Assembly: GCA_017618625.1 (NCBI GenBank)
Contig: JAFZTV010000025.1
Coordinates: forward strand, 1 to 9,742
DNA from: Bacteroidales bacterium
Lineage (GTDB): Bacteria > Bacteroidota > Bacteroidia > Bacteroidales > P3
Direction of reading: 5' to 3'
DNA: 9,742 nt
Shown: positions 1 through 5,534 of the stretch, piece after piece
How positions within the stretch are numbered: position 1 is the first letter of the stretch
How the letters are laid out: each line of letters starts with the position of its first letter
Program-made: the position numbers and the translations under genes
Notes under the pieces: generated by a model
What the model saw: only the letters and a program-made list of their open reading frames with translations
Told to the model about the DNA's origin: nothing
Databases searched by the model: none

Positions 1-970
1 GAAACGGATATGAGAACAGCAGCACCGAATACTGCAGTACGGGATTCACCAATCTCGAATAGGCATAGCCCGTGACAAGCGGAACTAGAAATAATACCGA
101 CGCAACCACAATCTTTGTCCTGTTGTGGCGCATAGTCGTCTAGTTGAACATCAGAGCCATACCGACAGCAAATACCGCCAGCATTACATAACTGTGATGG
201 GTCAGATATCGCAGGTAGTACCAGAAGAAGTTGGCGTGCGGTTCGCCCAGCCAACCACCGACACCTTTCATTTCGAAAAGTTGACAGAGCGTTATACCTA
301 GGTGCGGCAGGAAAAGGATCATGGCGCAGGTACTTGCGAGGATGTATCGCCACATCTTGCCGCACTCTACGAATAACAACCCTGCCATCCCGACCAGCAA
401 TGCGGTGAGAGTGCAGAAATATTGCGTATAGGCGCAGCAGGCGGCTGTCAAGGCATATCCTGCAAATTGACCTATGGTATATTTATGCTCAACGCAGATG
501 CCCGTCCAGAAGTATAGCATGAGCAGTACAAAGAAAAGCCCTACGATATATGGGCGCGCCAGCATGGAATAGTAAACGGTGTATTGCGAGAATGCCACTA
601 CTATGGCGGCCAATAATGCACTGTCGCTGCCGTACCACCGTTTCGTGATATTGAAAATTAGCGGTATGCAGCAAATGCCCATCAATACAAACGGAATCCG
701 CACTGCTATAGCCGAAGTGCCGAACAGTTTGCACCACAGCCAAAGAAAAAGCTGTACGCCAGCTGGATGACCGTCGGTTTTTACGCCATCTTGTATAAGT
801 AAGGCTATGTTGTCGAACCGAACTCTTATTATCGCACTCAGTTCGTCGTGTGTCAGCGGTGCGGATATTTCGGCCAGGCGCAATATGGCTCCTACTAACG
901 TAACCACCGTCAGTGCTATCAGCTCTGGGTGTTGGATAAAGTGCTTTATGATTGACTTCCCTTGTAACAC
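1..970 (-). pseudogene. GT39/ArnT-like membrane glycosyltransferase, interrupted by an in-frame TAG, left end cut by window
   Basis: This is a polytopic inner-membrane protein of the PMT/ArnT (GT39-like) superfamily, which moves sugars from polyprenyl-phosphate donors to lipid or protein acceptors. Near the N-terminus it has the family's acidic motif (THDELS, about residues 40-45), then TDGHPAGVQ (about 65-73) and SMLARPYIVGLFF (about 134-146), between many hydrophobic helices. It starts with GTG at 970-968, three bases after the stop of the GreA-like gene, with GAGGAG about 12 bases upstream, so translation is probably coupled. Frame stops at TAG (142-140) after 276 residues, well short of the roughly 500-600 usual for the family. 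The same frame continues open to position 1 with membrane-protein-like sequence (VASVLFLVPLVTGYAYSRLV, VLQYSVLLFSYPF). This indicates one nonsense codon (for example CAG to TAG) rather than a natural end. The downstream piece could restart at ATG 133-131. Family call is firm; pseudogene status depends on the base at 142 being correct. Confidence 0.75.
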
Positions 971-973
971 GGC

Positions 974-1438
974 TTAATATATCTCCTCAATCGTCTGCGT
1001 CAGTCCGTTGATGGTTATCGTGTCGCCGACTTTCTTGCCTTTCAGCGCTATATAGACTGGCGTCTGGGCGGAGATGGCATAGTAGTCTTCTTTCTTTCCG
1101 TCCGTCTCCACCTGGAACTTGCCCAAGCCTATGCTCATGAAGAACCGCTGCCGGTTGGTGAGCACCACCGCGCCATGATCGGCAATGTCGAACGGCGGCA
1201 TCTTCAGCAGGTCGCCCAGCACACGCAGGCCAGCGTTGGCGTTCGCGAGCTGCTTGGCGTACATGTCGCGGCTGCGCATCATCTTGGTGCGGTACGAGTC
1301 GTAACGATCGACGTTGGCGCCGTAGTCGTTGCTCTGCTGTTGCGCCGAGTCCATCTCCTGCTTGGCCACAAAAGCAATCTGCTCCTGATGTTTGATACAG
1401 GAGCAGATCACATTCTGACGTCTTTCGTCGCGGTTCAT
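974..1438 (-). CDS. GreA/GreB-like transcription elongation factor
   Basis: This 154-residue protein has the size and two-part layout of GreA/GreB. A long helical, coiled-coil-like N-terminal half (about residues 10-80) has a charged tip region (SNDYGANVDRYDSYR, 36-50). A compact C-terminal half follows, with DYYAISAQTPVYIALKGKKVGDTITI (118-143) matching the Gre C-terminal signature (aISp.SPlg.ALlGkk.GD.v). Gre proteins insert the coiled coil into the RNA polymerase secondary channel and stimulate transcript cleavage at stalled complexes. The tip has Asp at 38, 44 and 47, but I cannot confirm that they match the catalytic acidic pair, so a Gre-fold regulator without cleavage activity is possible. 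Family members in this phylum are sometimes mislabelled 3-oxoacyl-ACP synthase. The gene lies between the aminotransferase and the glycosyltransferase on the same strand, in the same reading frame as the latter (TAA GCC GTG junction). No promoter box was seen directly upstream, so it is probably read from the aminotransferase transcript. Confidence 0.8.
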   Translation of the reverse strand: MNRDERRQNVICSCIKHQEQIAFVAKQEMDSAQQQSNDYGANVDRYDSYRTKMMRSRDMYAKQLANANAGLRVLGDLLKMPPFDIADHGAVVLTNRQRFFMSIGLGKFQVETDGKKEDYYAISAQTPVYIALKGKKVGDTITINGLTQTIEEIY

Positions 1439-1442
1439 TATC

Positions 1443-1490
1443 CTAGTCCTCTAGTTCTTCTAGTTTCTCTAGATCTTCTAGTTTCTCTAG
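1443..1490. repeat. CTAG array with 9-bp period
   Basis: Six CTAG tetranucleotides begin at 1443, 1451, 1460, 1469, 1478 and 1487. The last five are spaced exactly 9 bp apart. Read on the plus strand, the units are CTAGTTCTT, CTAGTTTCT, CTAGATCTT, CTAGTTTCT and the final CTAG. Two successive 18-bp units are nearly identical. The array fills nearly the whole 52-bp gap between the aminotransferase stop (1491-1493) and the GreA-like start (1438). Any RNA from this operon would carry it just ahead of the second start codon. I know of no assigned function. Confidence 0.9.
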
Positions 1491-2687
1491 TCAAATCCTC
1501 CCCGGATAAACCTTCAACGCCTCTTCGAGGCATTTCACCGCATGTTTCAGGTCCTCGATGCAGAGGCAGTAGGTGATACGAGCCTGATGGCGTCCGTCTT
1601 CGGGGTTCACGTAGAAGCCGGTGGCGGGAGCCATCATCACGGTCTCGTTGTTGTAGTTGAAGTCGGTGAGAAGCCACTTGCAGAACTTGTCGCTGTCGTC
1701 AACGGGCAGCTCCACCACGGTGTAGAAAGCACCCTTGGGGTTGGGGCAGAAGCAGCCGGGAATCTTGTTGATGCCCTCGACGATGACGTTGCGGCGTGCC
1801 ACATACTCCTTGGCTACGGCGTCGAAATACTCCTGCGGGGTATCGACGGCGGCCTCGCCGAATATTTGACCGAAGCTCGGCGGCGAGAGGCGTGCCTGTG
1901 CCAGACGCATGGCGATGGAATAGACTTCCTCGTTTTTAGTCACCATGCATCCCACGCGGGCACCGCAAGCGCTGTAGCGTTTCGACACCGAGTCGAACAG
2001 CACCACATTCTTCTCCAGTCCTTCGAGCTGCATGACGCTGAAATGCTCGTGTCCGTCGTAGCAGAACTCACGATATACCTCGTCGGCGAAGAGGAACAGG
2101 TCGTGTTTCTTAACTATCTCGGCCACCTTCAGCAGCTCCTCCTTGGTGTAGAGGTAGCCGGTGGGGTTGTTGGGGTTGCATATCATGATGGCGCGGGTGC
2201 GCGGCGTGATAGCCTTCTCGAAGGCCTCGATGGGAGGCAGTGCGAAACCGCTGTGGATGTCGCTCGGGATGGTCTTGATGGTGGCGTCGCACAGCTTGGC
2301 GAAGGTGTTGTAGTTGGTGTAGTAGGGTTCGGGGATGATGATTTCGTCGCCAGGGTTCAGGCAGACGGTGAAGGCGAACTGTAGTGCCTCCGAGCCGCCG
2401 GTGGTGACGATAATCTGGTCGGGAGTGACGTGGATGTCGTGTTTGGCATAGTACTCGCACAGTTTCTTGCGGTAGGACAGGTTGCCGGCGCTGTGGCTGT
2501 AAGCCAGAACGCCTATCTTGGTCTCGGCCAGGGTTTTGAGTGCACCCTTAGGGGTCTCGATGTCGGGTTGGCCGATGTTCAGGTGATATACATGTATTCC
2601 GCGGCTCTTCGCTTCGTCCGAGAAGGGCACCAGTTTGCGGATGGCTGACTGCGGCAGCTCGTTGCCTTTTTTTGAAATCTGTGGCAT
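1491..2687 (-). CDS. Pyridoxal-phosphate aminotransferase, class I (aspartate/aromatic type)
   Basis: This 398-residue cytosolic fold-type I aminotransferase is full length for the AspC-like family. It should move an amino group between an amino acid and a 2-oxo acid using pyridoxal phosphate. Visible landmarks in order are LNIGQPDIETP (36-46); TTGGSEA (95-101), the cofactor phosphate loop; NPNNPTG (171-177) with the cofactor-contacting Asn; ADEVY (201-205) with Asp202 and Tyr205; SVSKRYSACGARVG (233-246) with Lys236 as the expected Schiff-base lysine; and Arg370 in ARITYC, the expected substrate-carboxylate arginine. Substrate cannot be fixed from sequence: aspartate, aromatic or broad specificity all fit. 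The ATG at 2687 gives a normal N-terminus. It is the first gene of a minus-strand set with the GreA-like gene. I found no TAnnTTTG box between it and the terminator at 2755-2790, so its promoter is unresolved. Confidence 0.93.
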   Translation of the reverse strand: MPQISKKGNELPQSAIRKLVPFSDEAKSRGIHVYHLNIGQPDIETPKGALKTLAETKIGVLAYSHSAGNLSYRKKLCEYYAKHDIHVTPDQIIVTTGGSEALQFAFTVCLNPGDEIIIPEPYYTNYNTFAKLCDATIKTIPSDIHSGFALPPIEAFEKAITPRTRAIMICNPNNPTGYLYTKEELLKVAEIVKKHDLFLFADEVYREFCYDGHEHFSVMQLEGLEKNVVLFDSVSKRYSACGARVGCMVTKNEEVYSIAMRLAQARLSPPSFGQIFGEAAVDTPQEYFDAVAKEYVARRNVIVEGINKIPGCFCPNPKGAFYTVVELPVDDSDKFCKWLLTDFNYNNETVMMAPATGFYVNPEDGRHQARITYCLCIEDLKHAVKCLEEALKVYPGRI

Positions 2688-2754
2688 GTTATTCAGTTTT
2701 AGGTTATTAGTTTTGTATCTGGTTTTCGCTCTTGCCTGTATATTGCAAAAGCAA

Positions 2755-2790
2755 CAGTGCGGTATTGGATTTCAGCCCAATTCCGCACTG
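2755..2790 (-). terminator. Rho-independent terminator of the DUF1573 gene
   Basis: Arms CAGTGCGGTATTGG and CCAATTCCGCACTG form a 14-bp stem with one T/T mismatch around a short loop. On the minus strand the stem is followed by a T-rich run (TTGCTTTTGC). It lies about 46 bp past the stop of the DUF1573 gene and separates that gene from the aminotransferase. Confidence 0.85.
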
Positions 2791-2836
2791 TCTATTGTCT
2801 TATTGCCTGAATGATTTCACGCAATCAAGCAATAGC

Positions 2837-3259
2837 TTATTTCTGTTCTGTCGGTGTTGACGGCGCTTCCACCGTTCCTTTGATTTTCAGCACCAGGCGC
2901 GGGTTGTCAACCGCGTTCGACGTCACCGTGATGGTCTTGTTGAAGCCGCCCACGTTGTTCGTGTTGTATTTCACATGGATGTTCGACGACTTGCCGGGCA
3001 TTATCGGCTCTCTCGGCCAGGTCGGCACCGTGCAGCCGCACGAAGCCTTCACGTTCGACAGTATCAGAGGCTCGTTGCCAGTGTTCGTGAACACAAACTC
3101 GCACTCGCCGTTGCCACCCTTCTGGATGGTTCCGTAGTTGTGCTCCATCTCGGTGAACGAAATCTTCGCGCCCGACACGTTCTCGGGTTGTGCATCCTGT
3201 GCTTTTGCCACGCCGAAGCTCAGTACGGCGACAAGGCTCAATAAAAACAGTTTTTTCAT
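2837..3259 (-). CDS. DUF1573 exported protein
   Basis: This 140-residue secreted or periplasmic protein has a clear Sec signal peptide: MKKLF, a hydrophobic core, and predicted cleavage after AKA at residue 20. The mature part is one DUF1573 domain, an immunoglobulin-like beta sandwich common in Bacteroidota. It shows FTEMEHNYGTIQKGG (35-49), FTNTGNEPLILSNVKASCGCTVP (57-79) with the diagnostic SCGC cysteine pair, PIMPGKS (85-91) and the closing TITVTSN strand. The family's role is not established; a structural or envelope-binding role is guessed from the fold. The C-terminal tail (EAPSTPTEQK) is short and polar. It forms its own transcription unit, with a promoter box at 3341-3348 and the terminator at 2755-2790. 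Confidence 0.92.
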   Translation of the reverse strand: MKKLFLLSLVAVLSFGVAKAQDAQPENVSGAKISFTEMEHNYGTIQKGGNGECEFVFTNTGNEPLILSNVKASCGCTVPTWPREPIMPGKSSNIHVKYNTNNVGGFNKTITVTSNAVDNPRLVLKIKGTVEAPSTPTEQK

Positions 3260-3340
3260 GTTTATGATTGCTTTAGAGTTTTTACTTTGTGTTTATCTAC
3301 TTATTAACGTTATCCGTTTTCTTTTGTTGCATTCGGATTG

Positions 3341-3348
3341 CAAAATTA
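3341..3348 (-). promoter_or_regulatory. Bacteroidota -7 box for the DUF1573 gene
   Basis: The minus strand reads TAATTTTG here, an exact match to TAnnTTTG, 82 bp upstream of the start codon. No convincing -33 TTTG is placed behind it. Confidence 0.6.
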
Positions 3349-3433
3349 CATATTTTTTGCATTTGGCAGCCCCGCTTTTTCACCCGATTCCATACATTTT
3401 GTAGCAGAAACCTTTTTTTTCTTTCAAAAATGC

Positions 3434-3516
3434 GATGATTTTTGCCAAAAGTTGTTGTATTTTAGGGAGATGGAAAAATGAAAGTGCCGGATCCTGAAAT
3501 CCGGCACAACGGGGAA
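3434..3516. repeat. Direct repeat element, copy A (left of toxin-antitoxin operon)
   Basis: This stretch of about 83 bp recurs at 4228-4311 in the same orientation. By hand alignment there are about seven mismatches and one single-base gap, so close to 90% identity. It contains GATGATTTTTGCCAAAAGTT at its left end, then TTTAGGGA, an A-rich run, the hairpin GTGCCGGAT/ATCCGGCAC and AACGGG. The match covers sequence on both sides of the hairpin, so this is more than two similar terminators. Confidence 0.9.
3484..3507 (-). terminator. Terminator of the toxin-antitoxin operon
   Basis: A perfect 9-bp stem GTGCCGGAT/ATCCGGCAC surrounds the 6-base loop CCTGAA. On the minus strand it is followed by the T-rich TTTCATTTTTCC. 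It lies about 50 bp past the toxin stop codon and is part of repeat copy A. Confidence 0.8.
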
Positions 3517-3558
3517 TCAATATGTCTTTATGACCATTCTTCTGCTTATGTCATATAA

Positions 3559-3885
3559 TTACATACCCTTTGCTTCTTCTTTCAAGGCTGAATACAGTCT
3601 TGCACGGTCCTGACGGTTGCTCCAAATACTGACAATGTATATCTCGTCTTTGTATATGGCGTACACCACGCTGTTAAGACGACAAGTCAATTCGCGGAAC
3701 TCGACACCTGTTTCCTCGTCGGTGAAACTGGACTTCCCGATATTTGGAAACTGTGAGATGCTGGCAACTGCCTCATTGATGGCATTCCGCATCTTGACAG
3801 CTGCTTGACCGCCAAACTCACGGGCGACGTAGGCTGCCGTTTCTGCAAATTCTGTGGCGGCACGCTCCGACCAATTCACTTTCAT
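3559..3885 (-). CDS. ParE/RelE-superfamily toxin
   Basis: This 108-residue protein has the size and sequence pattern of ParE/RelE toxins. The N-terminal helices begin VNWSERAATEFAETAAYV (3-20). FPNIGKSS (46-53) follows, the loop that is normally P.iG. Then come FRELTCRLNSVVYAIYKDEIYIVSIW (63-88) and the closing SNRQDRARL (89-97), close to the RQdP.rL ending typical of ParE. RelE-type toxins cut mRNA in the ribosome and ParE-type toxins poison gyrase. The W-S-N-R-Q-D ending favours ParE, but the target cannot be settled from sequence. Its ATG overlaps the antitoxin stop by four bases (ATGA), the usual arrangement for co-translated toxin-antitoxin pairs. No frameshift or missing segment is seen, so it is probably functional. 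The operon ends at the hairpin at 3484-3507. Confidence 0.88.
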   Translation of the reverse strand: MKVNWSERAATEFAETAAYVAREFGGQAAVKMRNAINEAVASISQFPNIGKSSFTDEETGVEFRELTCRLNSVVYAIYKDEIYIVSIWSNRQDRARLYSALKEEAKGM

Positions 3886-4163
3886 ACCGCTTCGGAAATG
3901 GTGTTGTCAACAATCTGCATTACTTCGTCATGCGTAAGTGTCTGCTCCCGCCCGGCAATGACGTCGCGCATACGCTGCTTCGACACCTCCATCATTTCCT
4001 CACGGCTGTACATCCCCGGCATCTGGAGGGTTTCGTTTGCCTCAACATCTTCCCGCTGGACACGCGCGAGGAATGCGTGGCGCACTTTCAACGTTTGCTG
4101 ACGATAGAGTGTCCAAAGTGCATCCTCCGGCGAAGTTCTTTGGTATGTGGCGCTTGTTTCCAT
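3882..4163 (-). CDS. Putative antitoxin of the ParE/RelE-type module
   Basis: This 93-residue, acidic, mostly helical protein is encoded directly upstream of the toxin and overlaps it by four bases, so the antitoxin role comes from position, size and coupling. Its C-terminal half (YSREEMMEVSKQRMRDVIAGREQTLTHDEVMQIVD, 52-86) resembles the toxin-wrapping helices of Phd/RelB-like antitoxins, with the common t.eEv...v pattern. The N-terminal half (SPEDALWTLYRQQTLKVRHAFLARV, 11-35) does not look like the usual Phd, RHH, AbrB or HTH DNA-binding domains. It recalls a DALW..i..Q...V..AL motif I associate with uncharacterised Bacteroidota antitoxins, but that is memory and not a search. Whether it represses its own promoter is therefore open. 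The start ATG lies 27 bp from a -7 box. Confidence 0.75.
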   Translation of the reverse strand: METSATYQRTSPEDALWTLYRQQTLKVRHAFLARVQREDVEANETLQMPGMYSREEMMEVSKQRMRDVIAGREQTLTHDEVMQIVDNTISEAV

Positions 4164-4189
4164 ATCTGTTTTTCCTTATTTTCGATTTG

Positions 4190-4197
4190 CAAATTTA
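4190..4197 (-). promoter_or_regulatory. -7 box of the toxin-antitoxin operon
   Basis: The minus strand reads TAAATTTG, an exact TAnnTTTG match, 27 bp upstream of the antitoxin ATG. This leaves a 5' leader of only about 20 bases. No clear -33 TTTG is seen. Repeat copy B begins about 30 bp further upstream. Confidence 0.65.
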
Positions 4198-4227
4198 CAT
4201 AAAATTATCGATTTCAGCACAGACGAT

Positions 4228-4311
4228 GATGATTTTTGCCAAAAGTTGCTGCAGTTTAGGGAAATGGAAAAAAAGGAAGTGCCGGATTCTGAAATCCGGC
4301 ACAACGGGAAA
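4228..4311. repeat. Direct repeat element, copy B (right of toxin-antitoxin operon)
   Basis: This is the second copy of the element at 3434-3516, same orientation, 794 bp further right. The hairpin arms are identical between copies and only one loop base differs (CCTGAA versus TCTGAA). Most other differences fall in the A-rich run and the GTTGTATTTT/GCTGCAGTTT block. Confidence 0.9.
4279..4302 (-). terminator. Terminator of the lipoprotein gene
   Basis: A 9-bp perfect stem GTGCCGGAT/ATCCGGCAC with loop TCTGAA is followed on the minus strand by TTCCTTTTTTTCC. It begins 14 bp past the lipoprotein stop codon and belongs to repeat copy B. Confidence 0.82.
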
Positions 4312-4316
4312 TACAT

Positions 4317-4844
4317 TTATCTAATTCTATGCCCGTTCTCGTCGTAAGTCCCATACGGCGGCCACATCTTGATATTGCGCATCTCTTCGCTGGGAGGGAA
4401 GGTGGGATAATCAATGGCGTAAAGGTCTGAAAGTGTAACATCATACCTTTGGAGTACTTTATATGCTGTGCATACCGAATCCCATGAATAAGTCTTTAAG
4501 GTATCTGCTGAAAAAACGAAAAGAGATAGTGTGTCCGTTTTACAAGAAGAATAAATATCGCTAAATGGTCTGCTACAACTGAAACAAAGGAATGCACTTT
4601 TTCCACCATTAATATTAAAAACCTCAACAGGTTTTTCCAATGGCAATATGGTGTCAGGGTATATGGGGTCATAATTTTTCAGAAACCCAAGTAGTGGTGA
4701 ATAAACAACAACCTCATATTCTGCATTATTGTCAAACTCCAAACTACATTCCTTATCGCCAAATCTTTGAATGAACTTCTCACATCCAAATAAAAGAAGG
4801 CAAGCGATGCATCCGATGAAAATTTTAAAATATTTCATTTTCAT
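4317..4844 (-). CDS. Small lipoprotein of unknown function
   Basis: This 175-residue protein begins with a lipoprotein signal: a lysine-rich start, a hydrophobic stretch (IFIGCIACLLLFG), and lipobox LLFGC with the expected lipidated Cys21, followed by EKF. It should be anchored in the envelope. I recognise no domain. The mature part is rich in Tyr, Phe, Asp and Ser, has a Cys-rich spot (FLCFSCSRPFSDIYSSC, 85-101), and ends in an aromatic/proline tail (PTFPPSEEMRNIKMWPPYGTYDENG, about 148-172) preceded by YKVLQRYDVTLSDLY. That tail recalls the ends of other Bacteroidales hypothetical lipoproteins, from memory only. The gene is clearly more AT-rich than the metabolic genes around it, and with the flanking repeat and the gene-poor region behind it suggests acquired sequence. 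Start could be M1 or M3. No promoter box was seen. Confidence 0.8.
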   Translation of the reverse strand: MKMKYFKIFIGCIACLLLFGCEKFIQRFGDKECSLEFDNNAEYEVVVYSPLLGFLKNYDPIYPDTILPLEKPVEVFNINGGKSAFLCFSCSRPFSDIYSSCKTDTLSLFVFSADTLKTYSWDSVCTAYKVLQRYDVTLSDLYAIDYPTFPPSEEMRNIKMWPPYGTYDENGHRIR

Positions 4845-4945
4845 TTATTTTGTAAAATTTATCGATAATCATGAAACGGATAACCTCCTTGCTCGTCCCA
4901 TAAGTACCCATTGAAAATACTTGTTTTCTTGAAAAATTGCTTGGA

Positions 4946-5044
4946 ATGTTCATTTTTTCAAAGATGGCAAAGCAAACTATTATTATCGAAACTGCTAAAG
5001 AATTGTCGCTCAGGTGCGGCATGATTGTAATCATGGACAATTAA
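4946..5044 (+). pseudogene. Possible 5' fragment of a cas1-like gene (weak)
   Basis: A 32-codon open frame encodes MFIFSKMAKQ, then TIIIETAKELSLRCGMIVIMDN and a stop. The pattern of a short beta strand, L-S-L, then a hydrophobic M-I-V-I strand resembles the first strands of type II Cas1 proteins (for example the VVHV...LLVQ start of streptococcal Cas1), which are normally about 300 residues. At 4860-4914, in another frame and to the left, is DNHETDNLLARPI, which would suit the next Cas1 segment but is out of order. No cas9, cas2 or repeat array is present in the window. Chance similarity is quite possible. Confidence 0.18.
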
Positions 5045-5177
5045 ATGTGAAATTGGCCATATTTAAGGATTCTATACTGCTATCTCTTAAATTAATTATT
5101 TTCAATACATTATAGGCAGAATTCAATTCTTGTAAACTATTGTACCAATGCTGAACTGGAACTACCGTTTCAATATG

Positions 5178-5221
5178 CAAATATACAAATCATTTCCGAA
5201 TATTCACAAAAAAGTGAATAT
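5178..5221 (-). promoter_or_regulatory. Orphan promoter with overlapping palindrome
   Basis: The minus strand has TTTG (5210-5207), a 21-bp spacer, then TATATTTG (5185-5178), a good match to both Bacteroidota promoter boxes. Overlapping the upstream box is a perfect inverted repeat, ATATTCAC (5200-5207) and GTGAATAT (5214-5221), around six A residues, placed where a repressor operator would sit. No intact gene starts downstream before the lipoprotein, over 330 bp away. Confidence 0.5.
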
Positions 5222-5237
5222 GTTGTTCGATTTTGCT

Positions 5238-5265
5238 ACAGTAAGAAAAAAACAGTAAGAAAAAA
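5238..5265. repeat. Perfect 14-bp tandem duplication
   Basis: ACAGTAAGAAAAAA occurs twice back to back with no mismatch. It lies 16 bp from the palindrome at 5200-5221, on the side upstream of the orphan minus-strand promoter. Confidence 0.9.
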
Positions 5266-5534
5266 TTAGTAAACTCAGTTATATCTTACACTTAAACGCA
5301 AATCCAATACAACTTTGGCAATCAAACTATCAAAACGGCCCTTATCTGACAAGCATATAACTAGCACATTGTCAGTATTAACAAAGCCATCAACTCTAAG
5401 ACAAGCCTAAGACAAAACTAACATAATGCTATTTACCTGACTTCCATATCCGCACGACAGTTGACAGGAGAGTGCAATGTCGGAGATGAGTCGTAGGTGA
5501 GTAGGCGTTGAGTACTAGTTGATATTACCTTAAC

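Noticed and set aside
1438..1677. Minus-strand frame reading through the CTAG array and ending in a TAATG overlap with the GreA-like start
   Set aside because: Most of it overlaps the aminotransferase in another frame, and its end (TRETRRSRETRRTRGLG) is only translated repeat.
1542..2384. Plus-strand open frame of 280 codons
   Set aside because: It is the mirror of the aminotransferase, caused by GC-biased third positions; the translation is low-complexity Val/Gly/Glu.
3434..4311. Insertion sequence or composite transposon
   Set aside because: The repeats are direct and lack terminal inverted repeats, and no transposase lies between or beside them.
4825..5040. Minus-strand frame of 71 codons before the lipoprotein
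   Set aside because: It overlaps the lipoprotein start in another frame, has no promoter, and the translation shows no domain; it is antisense to the possible cas1 fragment.
5100..5180. CRISPR repeat or tracrRNA-like sequence (TTGTACCAATGC and surroundings)
   Set aside because: It occurs only once in the window, so no array is present, and no matching anti-repeat was found by eye.
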